Shown piece by piece: positions 41,019 to 50,847 of a stretch of DNA of 64,000 nt (its first letter is position 1; each line of letters starts with the position of its first letter). This DNA is from Polyangiaceae bacterium (GTDB lineage: Bacteria; Myxococcota_A; Polyangia; Polyangiales; Polyangiaceae): NCBI GenBank assembly GCA_020633205.1, contig JACKEB010000011.1, forward strand, positions 806,001-870,000, given 5' to 3'. Below the pieces are notes generated by a model. It saw only the letters and a program-made list of their open reading frames with translations, searched no databases and was not told the origin of the DNA. Made by a program: the position numbers and the translations under genes.

Positions 41019-41344
41019 GAGGGGAAAGCGTGCCTGAACAAAGCGACGCGGAGGTGCCGATCTGATTGCCCGGCGACCTGCGAATCAAACTCTAATATGA
41101 CCTACGGCCGCTCCCCACGCTTGCTGAAGAGCGCTCGCGTACCGAAGTCTTGGAGGATGTTGTGGGAGTAAGCGGCGTGCCCTCACCCCCATCCAAAACC
41201 TGAAGTGGCGGTGAGTCAGAACCATCTGGTGCCCAAGGCCTGACGCCGCAAGCCTCATGACAGCGATGTCAGGGGCTTTGCACACGAACTGCTGCAGGCG
41301 GCGTCGACAACCGGTTTGACCAGTCGGCTGCCCGCGGTGCAGCG
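41019..41344. other. 326-bp intergenic region
   Basis: No gene is supported. It lies between two leftward genes and presumably holds the promoter of the phosphoesterase and the 3' trailer of the peptidase. A small inverted repeat (TGACA-GCGA-TGTCA) is present near 41258-41271. Confidence 0.5.
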
Positions 41345-43573
41345 CTATTTTACGCCTAGTTGCTCGATCAAGAAGGCGTAGGTGTCTGCCCGGCGCTCAA
41401 CCAGCTTCTCCACCATGTCGCCGCCACCGTGCCCGGCGTTCGTCTCCATGCGGAATAGAACCGGGACTTCTGCGGACTTCTGCGCCCACTGGATTTCCGC
41501 GGTGAACTTGCGCGCGTGCATGGGATCGACACGGTCGTCGCTGTCCGCGCTGAGCATCAAGAGCGCCGGGTAAGCCGTGCCTTGCTTGACGTGGTGGTAG
41601 GGGGAATAGCCGTAGAGCGCTTTGAACTGCTCAGGGTCGTCGGCGGACCCGTACTCTTCGATCCACGTCTTGCCAGAGCCGAAGAGGTGATAACGCACCA
41701 TGTCGAGGAGCGGCACGCCGCACACCACGGCCTTGTAGAGATCCGGCCGCTGGGTCATCGCCGCACCCACCAGGAGGCCGCCGTTGCTGCCGCCGGAGAT
41801 CGCTAGCCGCTCGGACTTCGTGTAGCCCTCTTTGACGAGGTACTCGGCGGCGCCGATGAAGTCGTCGAACACGTTTTGCTTCTTCAGCAGCATCCCGTCG
41901 CGGTGCCACTCCTCGCCGTATTCGCCGCCACCGCGCAGGTTCGGTACCGCGTAGCCAGCGCCTTTCTCGAGCCACGCGAAGATGGACGCTTCGAAGTCCG
42001 GTGTCTCGCTGATGTTGAAGCCGCCGTAGCCGGAGAGCAGGAATGGCGTCGAGCCATCGAGCTTCGTGTCCTTCTTCAACACGATGAACATGCTGATCTT
42101 CGTGCCGTCCTTCGACGGATACCAGACCTGCTTCACCTCGTAGTTCTTCGGGTCGACTGGGACCTCGAGCTCGAAGTACGGCTTGCTCTTGCCCGACTTC
42201 ACGCTGACTTCGAAGGTGGTGTAGGGCGTCGTGAAGGACGAGAAGGTGTAGTAGGCCTCGTCCTCGTCGGGGTTGCCCTTCAGATTCGAAGAGCTGCCGA
42301 TGCCGGGAAGCTCGATGGTGCGCACAGGCTTTCCGGATAGCTCGTGCAGGCGGAGCTCCGTGCTGGCGTTCTTGAGGTAGCTCAGCGAGAGCTTACCGCC
42401 GACGATGTTGAAGCTTTCGAGCACTGCGTCGGACTGCTCCGGGACGATCTCCTTCCAGTCCTCCAGATCCGGTTTCGCTGGGTCAACGGCCAGGATGCGA
42501 CCCTTCGGGCCCTTGTACTCGGTCTGGATGTAGAACTTGTTTTTCCATGCGTAAACATCGAACTTCGCGTCGATGCCCACGACCAGCGGCTTGAACTGGT
42601 CGTCCTTCTTCTTGAGATCCTTGTAGAAGACGTCCCGGCTGTTCCAGCCGTGGCTCTCGTAGACGAACAGCCAGCGCCCGTCACGCGACACATCGCCGTG
42701 GAGGAAGCGCTTGGGATCGTTCGTGCGCTCGTAGATCAGCGCGTCGTCCTCCGGCTTGTCGCCTAGCCTGTGGTAGCGGAGCTCCGCGTAGCCTGGCAGC
42801 TCTGCCGCGGGGATCTTTGGATCCGTGGGGAGCTTGACGTAGTAGAAGCCTTTGTTGTCGGGGCTCCAGGAGGGGTAAGCGTACTTCGCGCCTTCGATGA
42901 CTTCGGCCTCACGCTCCTTGCCGCTCACCACGTCCATGATGTGGAGCGCTGCTTGATCCGCGTTGTTCTTGCTCAGGGAGTAGACGATCGTCTTGCCGTC
43001 GTAGGAGGGCTCCACCAGCTTCAGAGCGATGCTGCCGTCGTCGCTCATCGTGTTCGGGTCGAGCAGCACTTTCGGATCGGCCGTCTTGGAGGCGCGCCAG
43101 TACCAGACCGTCTTTTCCTTTTCCTTGTGACGCCGCGCGAAGAAGTAGTGCTTCCCGCGGTGGGTCGGGGCGCCCACGAAGTCGATGTAGCTGAGGTCCT
43201 TGAGCCGCGTCATGAGCGCATCGCGACTGGGCAGCTTCGCAAGGTAGGCTTTGGTGAAGTTCGCGTACTCCTTCATCCAGGCCTGGGTGTCTGCGGATTT
43301 CTCGTCTTCCAGCCAGCGGTAAGGGTCGGCTACCTGCACGCCGTGGAGGGTGTCGACGATGTCGTCACGCTTGGCTAGTGGGGGACCAAAATGGGGCTTC
43401 TCTGCGGGTTCGATCATGGCGCTCGCGGTGGTCGAAGGACTAGGGGCCGGGGCAATCTTGGGCTCGGAAGGGCCGCCGCAAGCGGCTAAGAAACCGAGGC
43501 CGAGCAAGCTGCTCAAGTGTGGACGACTGAGAGCGCGAAAGCCGCGAACGAACGGGCGGAGGTGACCTGCCAT
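41345..43573 (-). CDS. Prolyl oligopeptidase family (S9A) lipoprotein
   Basis: The protein has 742 residues, the usual S9A length plus a signal. The lipobox is LGFLAAC, giving an envelope-anchored enzyme. The N-terminal part (DPYRWLED early, then a seven-bladed propeller with repeats such as YPSWSPDNKGFYYVK) caps the catalytic domain. The catalytic domain (about 490-742) has LLSGYGGF, the nucleophile in ISGGSNGGLL, the acid in SADSDDRVDP and the His in NAGHGGGD. It cleaves short peptides after proline. I chose the ATG at 43573 because the upstream frame overlaps the divergent gene and lacks a signal. Alternative start at 43591. Confidence 0.93.
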   Translation of the reverse strand: MAGHLRPFVRGFRALSRPHLSSLLGLGFLAACGGPSEPKIAPAPSPSTTASAMIEPAEKPHFGPPLAKRDDIVDTLHGVQVADPYRWLEDEKSADTQAWMKEYANFTKAYLAKLPSRDALMTRLKDLSYIDFVGAPTHRGKHYFFARRHKEKEKTVWYWRASKTADPKVLLDPNTMSDDGSIALKLVEPSYDGKTIVYSLSKNNADQAALHIMDVVSGKEREAEVIEGAKYAYPSWSPDNKGFYYVKLPTDPKIPAAELPGYAELRYHRLGDKPEDDALIYERTNDPKRFLHGDVSRDGRWLFVYESHGWNSRDVFYKDLKKKDDQFKPLVVGIDAKFDVYAWKNKFYIQTEYKGPKGRILAVDPAKPDLEDWKEIVPEQSDAVLESFNIVGGKLSLSYLKNASTELRLHELSGKPVRTIELPGIGSSSNLKGNPDEDEAYYTFSSFTTPYTTFEVSVKSGKSKPYFELEVPVDPKNYEVKQVWYPSKDGTKISMFIVLKKDTKLDGSTPFLLSGYGGFNISETPDFEASIFAWLEKGAGYAVPNLRGGGEYGEEWHRDGMLLKKQNVFDDFIGAAEYLVKEGYTKSERLAISGGSNGGLLVGAAMTQRPDLYKAVVCGVPLLDMVRYHLFGSGKTWIEEYGSADDPEQFKALYGYSPYHHVKQGTAYPALLMLSADSDDRVDPMHARKFTAEIQWAQKSAEVPVLFRMETNAGHGGGDMVEKLVERRADTYAFLIEQLGVK

Positions 43574-43661
43574 GGGCCGTTCATACCCCATCGCGTCTGG
43601 AGCCGGAACACTTCGCCGTGGCGGTTGTGCCAAGCGCCCCAACAGGGCCATGCTCCCGCGT

Positions 43662-44099
43662 ATGTTTCGCAAGGGGATCTGGGTCATGACCGCCGCCGCA
43701 TGTCTGTCGCTGGCGTCCTCATCGGCGGCTGGTGATGCCGAGGGCGGCTCTTGGGTGCGCAAGGCGCCCATCACCGCGCAAGTCAACGGGCACCGCTTCC
43801 ATCACGTCGAAGTGCGCGGCAACGGCTGCCAGGTCATCTATACCTTGCGCTTCAACGCGCCAGAGAACTTGTACAAGAGCCCTGACGCCAGCGCGAGCTA
43901 CTTTCGTTTCCGTGGTGATATAGAGCTGGAAGGTGGTTTGAAGGTGGACACCGGGCCCTTCTTCAATCGCAAACCGGGAGCCCGCAAGTACACGGGTGCC
44001 TTCGACACCAGCGAAGCCGGGTGCTGGTCGAAGTCGATCAAGGGCTTGCGACGCGTGGACATCGACGGCTGCCGTGGCAAAGGCTGCACGCTGAAGTAG
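43662..44099 (+). CDS. Secreted hypothetical protein
   Basis: The protein has 145 residues from the ATG at 43662; ATGs at 43650 and 43686 are also possible. A signal peptide ends near SSSAAGDAEG. The mature domain has three or four cysteines (GNGCQVIY, EAGCWSK, DGCRGKGC) and beta-type strands (FRGDIELEGGLKVDTG). It diverges from the peptidase gene. No family recognised. Confidence 0.65.
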   Translation: MFRKGIWVMTAAACLSLASSSAAGDAEGGSWVRKAPITAQVNGHRFHHVEVRGNGCQVIYTLRFNAPENLYKSPDASASYFRFRGDIELEGGLKVDTGPFFNRKPGARKYTGAFDTSEAGCWSKSIKGLRRVDIDGCRGKGCTLK

Positions 44100-44252
44100 C
44101 GAGCAAGCTGCCCCACCACGCAGTCCGAGCGTATGGCCTCCGAGCGTTTCCCCAGGGTTTGGGGGGAGGAGCGCCGTGCCGACAAACGACGAACGGCCGC
44201 CAGGTGATACCCAGCGGCCGCTCCAAGCCAACGTTACGAGACCAGCCTGAAC

Positions 44253-45164
44253 TTACTCGGCGTCGCCGTCGCCGCCTTCGCCTTCACCGCCCGCGGCGTC
44301 ACCCTTACCGGTGGGGGCGCCGTTCTTGTCGACCTTGGAGCAATCCTTGAAGGAGTAGCTCTGGTCGATCTTCGGGTCTTCGCCACGCACGTGCCAAACT
44401 TGCTCCGCGCCCCAGTCGAACGAGGGGTCGAAGGAGATGCGCACGGTTTTCCCTGCGGTTAAGCCCTCCTTCTCCAGGTTCTTCGCCAGTTGCTTGATGG
44501 TGCACGTCGGCAGCGCTGGCGCCTCGACACCCTTCCACTGGTTGGTGGCGTTCCACTTGCGGGAATGGTCGACGAAAGACGAGGTGAAGACGTACTTGCG
44601 GATGCTGTCCTTACGCACCGTCTTAGAAGGCGACGACACCTTGCTCGGTGAGACGTACATCACCTGTGCGCCCTTGGAGACGTCCACGGTGCCGTCGTTG
44701 CGCACCGCCTGGTAGTTGGTGGACCACCAGAAGGCGTCTTTCTTCCACTTCTTTGCGTTCGCGGCGACGCCGGTCATCATCACATCGCCGTCGGGCTTGT
44801 CCGACGACTTCAGGCCGGCGGACGAGTAGGTCATCTTGCCCTTCGGGGCGATGAACTTGTTCTTCAGGACGGTGAAGCCAATACCGCCAACGGCGATCAG
44901 CACGGCCAGGATACCGCCACCGATGAACTTGAGCTTTCCGCCGCCGCCGCCCATCGCAGGCATATTCGGCATCGCCATGGGTGGGGCCGAGGTGTTCGGC
45001 ATCCCAGGCATGCCCCCGGGAGCACCGGCTTGGGGTGCTGCTCCCTGGGGGAGATTGTTTTGCGTGTGGCAAGAAGGGCAGATCCCCATGCCCGCCTGTG
45101 GACTGATCCAAACCGTCGTACCGCACTTGGAACACGGCACCTGCACGAACCCATAGTTTGCCAT
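44253..45164 (-). CDS. Zinc-ribbon membrane protein
   Basis: The protein has 303 residues. The N-terminus is a zinc ribbon (CSKCGTTVW..GICPSCHTQN). A Gly/Met/Pro-rich stretch (about residues 42-75) and one membrane helix (LKFIGGGILAVLIAVGGIGFTV) follow. The C-terminal 190 residues appear extracytoplasmic, with WSTNYQAVRNDG, KYVFTSSFVDHSRKWNATN and two cysteines, ending in a Gly/Asp/Glu-rich tail. Proteins of this shape recur in myxobacteria without known function. AAGGAGA lies 11 nt before the ATG, a little far. It diverges from the FGE-like gene at 45429. Confidence 0.78.
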   Translation of the reverse strand: MANYGFVQVPCSKCGTTVWISPQAGMGICPSCHTQNNLPQGAAPQAGAPGGMPGMPNTSAPPMAMPNMPAMGGGGGKLKFIGGGILAVLIAVGGIGFTVLKNKFIAPKGKMTYSSAGLKSSDKPDGDVMMTGVAANAKKWKKDAFWWSTNYQAVRNDGTVDVSKGAQVMYVSPSKVSSPSKTVRKDSIRKYVFTSSFVDHSRKWNATNQWKGVEAPALPTCTIKQLAKNLEKEGLTAGKTVRISFDPSFDWGAEQVWHVRGEDPKIDQSYSFKDCSKVDKNGAPTGKGDAAGGEGEGGDGDAE

Positions 45165-45428
45165 CGGAAAGCAGTCTCCTTTTGACGGACGAACAGCAAC
45201 GGACCGAGCGAGCCGGCGCGATGCTGTTGTCCCCTAGCTCAGGCGCTACCTCCAGCGCCCGCAAAGCAAGCTACACGAAGCCGCGGAGACAGGATAGGTA
45301 GGTACCAACGGCGCCGCTGTTTTTCCCTTGGTTCCACGTGGACATACGCAGTTGGGTTTTCCCGTTGCGGATCCGTCCTCCGGAATGCCAGTGGGGCGTT
45401 CGGGCGTTCGCTCGATGCCGTTCAAGCC

Positions 45429-46604
45429 ATGGCCAGCCACACAGCATCCTCATATCCGTTGCGAATCACCGTGTTGCTGGCTTGCTTGGTGTTTGGGGGT
45501 GGCTGTTCAAAAACTTCACAAACCGAGGCTGCTTCGGATAGCGGTCCAGCCGCAAGCAGCAACGGACCGGGCGGTCCTATTGCCAAGACGCCTGCGTCAA
45601 CAAGCGGGGTGTCGTCGGCTAACAGGGTGACGCCGAGCGCAGCTGCGAGCGCGTCGCCGTCGAGTACCGCGTCGCCGACCGTAGCGCCGTCGAGTACGGC
45701 GACGGTCAGCGCGCCCACGAGTTCCAAGCCGCTGTTGGAGAGGCTGGGCTTCGAAATCAGCGAGCGCTATGAACGCAAGCGCTTTACCTGGTTCAAGGTC
45801 GAGCGCTTGAACTGGCAAGCTTCCGTGGGGCAACAGGACGCGCTGCAGCCTCTGCCGGATACTCCGGGCGACCGGGCAGGCTGCCCAGCGGGGATGCTTC
45901 GGGTAAGAGGCAAATTCCTGCTCGACAAGCAGGGCCGTGAGGATACCGATGGCGTGCAGCTTGCCCAGAACCAGAGCTGCAAGAAGTGGCGCACCAACGA
46001 CCACGGCGTCAACGGCTTGTGCGATGCGTTCGATCGCGATGACTGGCTCGAGCGCAAGCAAGGCCTGGAGAACCGCGAGGTTGATGTATGTATCGATCGC
46101 TTCGAGTTCCCCAACACCTTCGGGGAGTACCCACTCGTCGTCACGACTTTCGCGGAGGGAGAAAAGTACTGCAAAGGCGTGAACAAGCGCCTGTGCGACG
46201 AGAGTGAGTGGACGCTAGCGTGCGAAGGGGAAGAGGGCTTGCCGTATCCGTACGGGTACACGCGAGACAAGGCAGCCTGCAACATCGATGTGCTGGCGAA
46301 CGGACCTGATAAGGACACGTTCAGGCCTCGTACCACCGGTCACACGGCGAGCGGCCTTGACCTCGCCTGGCAAGGTAAGCGCTCCGGTGAGTCCCCGCGC
46401 TGCGTGAGCCCGTACGGCGTATACGACCTCACGGGCAACGTGGACGAGTGGACCCGCAGCGTCAGGCGCTATGGCTACAAGATGATCTTGAAAGGCGGCC
46501 ACTGGGGTCCAGCGCGCCAGCGCTGTCGCCCGCAGACCCGGGGCCACGGTCCACACTACGTGCGCTACGATCAAGGCTTTCGCTGCTGTACCGAGCCGCA
46601 GTAG
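45429..46604 (+). CDS. Lipoprotein with formylglycine-generating-enzyme (SUMF1)-like domain
   Basis: The protein has 391 residues. The lipobox is FGGGC, followed by an Ala/Ser/Thr/Pro-rich linker to about residue 100. The C-terminal domain (about 145-391) has the FGE-sulfatase layout: CPAGMLRVRGKFLLD, VDVCIDRFEFPN, CKGVNKRLCDESEWTLACEG, YGVYDLTGNVDEWTRS, LKGGHWG and QGFRCC. The copper-binding cysteine pair of true FGE is not evident, so this may be a non-catalytic or differently acting member. The same fold occurs in EgtB at 7421, but with no DinB domain here. Cell-surface role unknown. Confidence 0.85.
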   Translation: MASHTASSYPLRITVLLACLVFGGGCSKTSQTEAASDSGPAASSNGPGGPIAKTPASTSGVSSANRVTPSAAASASPSSTASPTVAPSSTATVSAPTSSKPLLERLGFEISERYERKRFTWFKVERLNWQASVGQQDALQPLPDTPGDRAGCPAGMLRVRGKFLLDKQGREDTDGVQLAQNQSCKKWRTNDHGVNGLCDAFDRDDWLERKQGLENREVDVCIDRFEFPNTFGEYPLVVTTFAEGEKYCKGVNKRLCDESEWTLACEGEEGLPYPYGYTRDKAACNIDVLANGPDKDTFRPRTTGHTASGLDLAWQGKRSGESPRCVSPYGVYDLTGNVDEWTRSVRRYGYKMILKGGHWGPARQRCRPQTRGHGPHYVRYDQGFRCCTEPQ

Positions 46605-46668
46605 AACCGCGTCCCGCTCGAAGCTGCTGCGTTGCCCCGGGGAACCTGTGGCCGCGTACGAAAGACCG

Positions 46669-47319
46669 CTAGTGAGCGGCGCGCCGACGTTCGTCTTCTT
46701 CCAGGGCGCTCAGCGGCTTGAGCATGAACCACGTGCGGGTGTTCCCCTGCAGATTGAACACCTCTTCGCGCAGGATGCGGTAGTGGTCCCGGTGGTAGAT
46801 CGCCATCGCCGCCGGGCGATCCGTCTCTAGGTAGGCATCCACGCCGCGGCCAATCGCGCGCTGGTTGAAGTCGCGGAGCAGCGCGCCTCCGAGGCCGCCG
46901 CCCTGGGCGATAGGGTCCACACCCAGCATGAAGAGGTAGCAATGCGGCTCGGCGATGTGGCGTGAGCGCAGGAACATGTCCGCGATCACGATGCGATGCA
47001 CGTAGTGCAGCCCCGTCTCGAACACGCCGCGCAGCATCATCCAACCCGGATCACCCTCGGCTGGGTACTGCTCCGGTTCGTAGGCGAGCTGTGCGCCAAG
47101 GAGCTTGCCGTCACGCACGGCACAGCGCGCCACGGCGCCGATGCGGCATGACTCGACGAAGCGCAGATACAAGCGCTCGAGCACGTCGATGCGCTGCTCG
47201 TCGTTCACGTCATCGAAGATCGCCTGCATGCCAGGATTCGTGGTGAACGCTCGCGCCAAAACGCGCGCGGCCGTTGCGACCTCTGACGCCTGGATGTCCC
47301 GGATCTCGACGCCCCTCAT
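46669..47319 (-). CDS. GNAT-family N-acetyltransferase
   Basis: The protein has 216 residues from the ATG at 47319. The acetyl-CoA site is recognisable: LFMLGVDPIAQGGGLGGALLRDFNQRAI in blocks (the R/QxxGxG/A loop reads QGGGLGG), then VDAYLETDRPAAMAIYHRDHY, typical of the C-terminal half of GNAT enzymes acting on small molecules. The early part reads VEIRDIQASEVATAARVLARAF, matching the first strand and helix. Substrate unknown. It lies downstream of a lipoprotein gene on the same strand with a 10-bp hairpin between. Confidence 0.85.
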   Translation of the reverse strand: MRGVEIRDIQASEVATAARVLARAFTTNPGMQAIFDDVNDEQRIDVLERLYLRFVESCRIGAVARCAVRDGKLLGAQLAYEPEQYPAEGDPGWMMLRGVFETGLHYVHRIVIADMFLRSRHIAEPHCYLFMLGVDPIAQGGGLGGALLRDFNQRAIGRGVDAYLETDRPAAMAIYHRDHYRILREEVFNLQGNTRTWFMLKPLSALEEDERRRAAH

Positions 47320-47354
47320 TGGGCCAAACCCTACACCGGGTCGCGCACGCGTGA

Positions 47355-47383
47355 CTAGCGGGGCCGTCAAGGAGCCCCGCTAG
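47355..47383 (-). terminator. Hairpin between lipoprotein and GNAT genes
   Basis: CTAGCGGGGC (47355-47364) pairs perfectly with GCCCCGCTAG (47374-47383) across a 9-nt loop, 24 bp after the stop of the leftward lipoprotein gene. No U-tract follows, so efficiency is uncertain. Confidence 0.5.
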
Positions 47384-47407
47384 CGGTGTGTTTGGCGCTG
47401 GGGTGGT

Positions 47408-48079
47408 TCAGTCTTTCAGGCAGGTGCCGCGCAGGCGCACGAAGAGGTCGCCCTCTACCCAGCCATTTTGCGTCGGACCGATGCCGATCGCGCGGGTGAT
47501 CTTGATCACCACGTCGCCTTGGTTCTCGTCCTGAGTGCGCAGATCGACGGTGTACTCCGTGCCTTGGAAGTTCGGCCCGACATAGGCGACCAGGCGCTGC
47601 CACTCTCCATTGACGCGCTTGAGTTGGTCGAGGCGAACCGAAAACTCGTAGGCGCCGTCTTTCTCGTTAGCCTCGATCACCAGACTGTTGCCCATGCCAT
47701 CAGAGCGCGTGACGCGGAAATGCGAATCGCAGAGGTCGCTGCCTTCCTTCTGATCGTAGATGCTATCGACGGCGACCGTGTCGAGCTCTCCGACGGCCAA
47801 CGACACGAAGTCCCCGTCCATGGGCAGGTCGGAACCGGGCTCAGGGGTGTCCACGACCTCACCAGGAGTATCCGTGGAGAAAGAGCCGTCGTGTCCCAGC
47901 GTCGGTGCAGCGAAGGGATCCGTCGGGTCGTCAACGGGATCGGTTTCAACCGGATCGTCGGGCGTCTCCGTGCCCCTAGCGGCTGGATCGCTCTCTTCGG
48001 AGCCCGTCTGTGACCAGGGAACGAACGCACAACCACTGCTGAGGACACCCACTAGGGCCAAAACTGCGCTACGCTTCAT
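47408..48079 (-). CDS. Small lipoprotein, acidic linker
   Basis: The protein has 223 residues from the ATG at 48079, which has GGAG six bases ahead of it. The signal peptide ends LSSGC. A linker rich in Asp, Pro and Thr (DDPVETDPVDDPTDP) runs to about residue 95. The folded part has one cysteine pair (DLCDSHF and GTCLKD) and beta-type strands (VAYVGPNFQGTEYTVDL, GDLFVRLRG). No family recognised. It diverges from the SGNH hydrolase gene. Confidence 0.75.
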   Translation of the reverse strand: MKRSAVLALVGVLSSGCAFVPWSQTGSEESDPAARGTETPDDPVETDPVDDPTDPFAAPTLGHDGSFSTDTPGEVVDTPEPGSDLPMDGDFVSLAVGELDTVAVDSIYDQKEGSDLCDSHFRVTRSDGMGNSLVIEANEKDGAYEFSVRLDQLKRVNGEWQRLVAYVGPNFQGTEYTVDLRTQDENQGDVVIKITRAIGIGPTQNGWVEGDLFVRLRGTCLKD

Positions 48080-48274
48080 AGCGATCTCCATTCCCCGCGC
48101 ACAGGCGCGACTAACGCACCGCCCACGGCGGTGCCCCGGCGACCCGTCACCAGAACCCGGTGCGGTCGAATCTCGACGCCGCAAGCGCGACGTACTCGGG
48201 GGAACGGCGGCGGCGTTCGGAGCTTGAGCACTTGCTTGCGTTCTTGCGTCGATCTTTGGCACACAAGCTCGGAC

Positions 48275-49654
48275 ATGAGGGCCTGGCGAACCATTGGCGC
48301 GCTGATCGTGCTCTGTTGCGGGTGCAACGCTCGCGACCATCAAGATGCTCCTCCGAGAGCACCTGAGAGTGCGAGCTCACAAGCGCCGTCACCTCCGCCA
48401 AGTACACCGCTGCCGCCTCCCGCTTCCTCCTCGGCGACCCCCTCCGGGGCGCCTCCCGGTCCCGTGCGCTATCCCAGCGCAGTGATTCAGTCGCCCATTG
48501 TCGACGCACAGATTACTGCGTGGAAAAAATCCTGGGCGGCGCACGCGGACCTCCACGCCAATCGCTTCATCAAGGTCGGTGACTCAGTCACTGCGAGCGG
48601 CGACACGCTGTACTGCGTGCCGCGCAAGGCGAGCCTAAAGTCGCTGGAAGCTCAGCAGCCAAAGCTGTTCGCGGTGGCCGAGTACTTCGGTGCGACGCAA
48701 AAGTACGGCGGTTCTTTCGGCCACGAGAGCCAAGCCGCAGTCGTGGGCTGGAGTGCCTGGAACGCCATCGACGGCGTGAAGAATCATCTGTGGCGCGAAC
48801 AGACCTCGATGAGCGCCCAGATCGCGCTCGTGCAGTTCGGCACCAATGACATCGAGATTGGGGCACTACACCACTACGCTGACAAGCTCTTCGATCTCGT
48901 GGAGCAGCTCGAGCGTGCCGGGACACTGCCGGTCCTGTACACGATCATGCGGCGGGCCGACCGCGCCAAGGCGGGGCGCGAGGTGCCGCGCTACAACGCA
49001 GTGATCCGTGGGGTAGCGACGGCGCTACAGGTCCCACTGGTCGACTACCACGCCGCCCTCGAACCGCTGCCCAAGCACGGCCTTTCGGGCGATGGGATTC
49101 ATCCATCGACTTACCAAGGACCTGCGGGGCGAGACCCCTGCGACTTCAGCGAGCAGGGGCTGAAGTTCGGCTACAACGTGCGCAACTGGCTCTCGCTGCA
49201 GGTGCTCGAGCGTCTCCGGCGGGTGCAGCTTGGCAAGTACCGGGCGGATCAGGTCGCGGCATGGTCGGGCGACGGCAGTGGTAAGGCACCGTGGGTGGCG
49301 CCGGGGCTGCCGTTGGTCGACTTTCAGCCCCTGCAGGCAGAGCTCGCGCCCTCGGCGTGTGACGACGAGTCGACAAAAGGTGTGAGCTATCGGGTGAAGA
49401 TCGAGCGCGCTGGGCGTTACCGTTTGCTTGGCTTCGACCGCGGCCTCGAGAGTGATGTCGAGATCTACGACGAGGCACAGCCCGACGCGTGCGTCGGGCG
49501 TGATGCGCGCAAGCTGGTCGTGGACCTGAAGCCTGGCAGTTACCGCGTGGAGCTGCGGCGCACCTCACCCAAACCCAAGAAAAAGCCTGATTCCGACCAG
49601 AAGCCAGCCCCGTTGCATGTGGGGGCAGTGCTTGTGGTCTTGCCAGACGCGTGA
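48275..49654 (+). CDS. SGNH/GDSL-type hydrolase lipoprotein
   Basis: The protein has 459 residues. The signal peptide ends IVLCCGC, with Cys lipidated. A Pro/Ser/Ala linker runs to about residue 65. The hydrolase has block I KVGDSVTASGD (nucleophile Ser), block III QFGTNDIEIG (Asn) and block V GDGIHPS (Asp and His), so all four SGNH residues are present. The last 120 residues form a beta-rich domain (YRVKIERAGRYRLLGFDRGLESDVEIYDE) like C-terminal carbohydrate- or surface-binding modules. It should deacylate a carbohydrate or lipid outside the cell. Another lipase follows 28 bp downstream. Confidence 0.85.
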   Translation: MRAWRTIGALIVLCCGCNARDHQDAPPRAPESASSQAPSPPPSTPLPPPASSSATPSGAPPGPVRYPSAVIQSPIVDAQITAWKKSWAAHADLHANRFIKVGDSVTASGDTLYCVPRKASLKSLEAQQPKLFAVAEYFGATQKYGGSFGHESQAAVVGWSAWNAIDGVKNHLWREQTSMSAQIALVQFGTNDIEIGALHHYADKLFDLVEQLERAGTLPVLYTIMRRADRAKAGREVPRYNAVIRGVATALQVPLVDYHAALEPLPKHGLSGDGIHPSTYQGPAGRDPCDFSEQGLKFGYNVRNWLSLQVLERLRRVQLGKYRADQVAAWSGDGSGKAPWVAPGLPLVDFQPLQAELAPSACDDESTKGVSYRVKIERAGRYRLLGFDRGLESDVEIYDEAQPDACVGRDARKLVVDLKPGSYRVELRRTSPKPKKKPDSDQKPAPLHVGAVLVVLPDA

Positions 49655-49682
49655 GCGGGCGTGGTAACGTCGATGCTTGCTC

Positions 49683-50813
49683 ATGGCTGAACCCGCTGCT
49701 CGCATCTACCTGATCCCCGGGATGTTCGGTTTCGGGACGCTGGCCGGTTTCGACTACTTCAGTCATATGCGGCGGGAGCTGACTGATCGCTACCGCGCGC
49801 GTGGCAAAGAGGTGGTGATTGAGGTGGTGCCTACGCCGCCGACCTCCTCCATTCGTTACCGTGCGGCAATGTTGGCCGAGCAGGTCAGCGCTCACGCGAC
49901 CGACGGGTTGCCAATCCACCTGATCGGACATTCCACGGGTGGACTCGACGCGCGCCTTGTGCTGTCGCCAACCACGAACTTGCCAGTGCGGGACGATCAG
50001 CTCGAGTGGACCCAGCGGGTGCAGTCGCTGGTTTCGCTCAACACGCCTCACTACGGGACGCCTCTCGCAGGCTATTTCGCGACGGTTTCGGGTACGCGCG
50101 TGTTGTACGCACTGAGCTTGTTCACCGTCGTGTCCCTTTCCCTGGGGGAACCAAGCCTGGCGATCTTCAGCAAGCTGCTCGCTGCCCTTGGCGGCATCGA
50201 CTCCTTGCTCGGTGGCGATTCGAGGCTGATTGGGCGTGCCACGGATATGGTACTGCGCTACGTCGACACGGGCGGCCGCGGTGAGATCCGTGAGTTTCTG
50301 TCGAAGGTGCGTCACGACCAAGGCGGCGTGATTCAGCTCATGCCCGAGGCGCTCGATCTCTTCAACGCCGCTACCGAAGACAACGACGACGTGCGCTACG
50401 GCTGCGTCGCTGCGGCGGCACCGCCACCTGCCTCACTCAAAGTGGCCAAGCGTGTGCGTTCCCCCTACGCCGCCCTCACCGCGGGCGTGTACACCACGCT
50501 CTACACCTTCGCGTCTCAGGCTCACAAGCGTTACCCCTACGCCGCACCCACCGCTGAGGAGAAGCAGCGCATCGCTGATGGGGTGCGTACTGACGTCGAC
50601 GACCGCAGCAACGACGGCGTCGTGCCGACACTCTCCATGCTGTGGGGCAAGCTCTTATGGGTCGGTGAGGGCGATCACCTCGATATGCTCGGCCACTTCC
50701 ACGACGACTCACCCGGGAGTTTGCATACGGATTGGATGACCTCCGGTGCGCACTTCGGTCCTGATCGCTTCGCCGAGATCTTGGACAAAATCGTAGAGTT
50801 CCAAGAGGAGTAG
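49683..50813 (+). CDS. Lipase-like alpha/beta hydrolase
   Basis: The protein has 376 residues from the ATG at 49683. The N-terminus IYLIPGMFGFGTLAGFDYF is an oxyanion loop as in triacylglycerol lipases. The nucleophile elbow is IHLIGHSTGGLDAR, followed by LVSLNTPHYGTPLA, a typical lipase element. The acid may be in VDDRSNDGVVPTLS and the base in GDHLDMLGHF. No signal peptide is seen, so it is cytoplasmic or secreted by another route. It is close behind the SGNH hydrolase, so the two may form an operon. Confidence 0.85.
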   Translation: MAEPAARIYLIPGMFGFGTLAGFDYFSHMRRELTDRYRARGKEVVIEVVPTPPTSSIRYRAAMLAEQVSAHATDGLPIHLIGHSTGGLDARLVLSPTTNLPVRDDQLEWTQRVQSLVSLNTPHYGTPLAGYFATVSGTRVLYALSLFTVVSLSLGEPSLAIFSKLLAALGGIDSLLGGDSRLIGRATDMVLRYVDTGGRGEIREFLSKVRHDQGGVIQLMPEALDLFNAATEDNDDVRYGCVAAAAPPPASLKVAKRVRSPYAALTAGVYTTLYTFASQAHKRYPYAAPTAEEKQRIADGVRTDVDDRSNDGVVPTLSMLWGKLLWVGEGDHLDMLGHFHDDSPGSLHTDWMTSGAHFGPDRFAEILDKIVEFQEE

Positions 50814-50847
50814 CGACACGCCGCCGGAAAGCGGTATCCATCTCGCC

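Noticed and set aside
45429..46604. True formylglycine-generating enzyme activity
   Set aside because: The fold fits, but the active-site cysteine pair is not evident and no sulfatase gene is near, so only the domain is claimed.
48315..48328. GTTGC-GGGT-GCAAC palindrome
   Set aside because: It has a 4-nt centre and lies inside the coding sequence for the lipobox of the SGNH hydrolase, so it is probably fortuitous.
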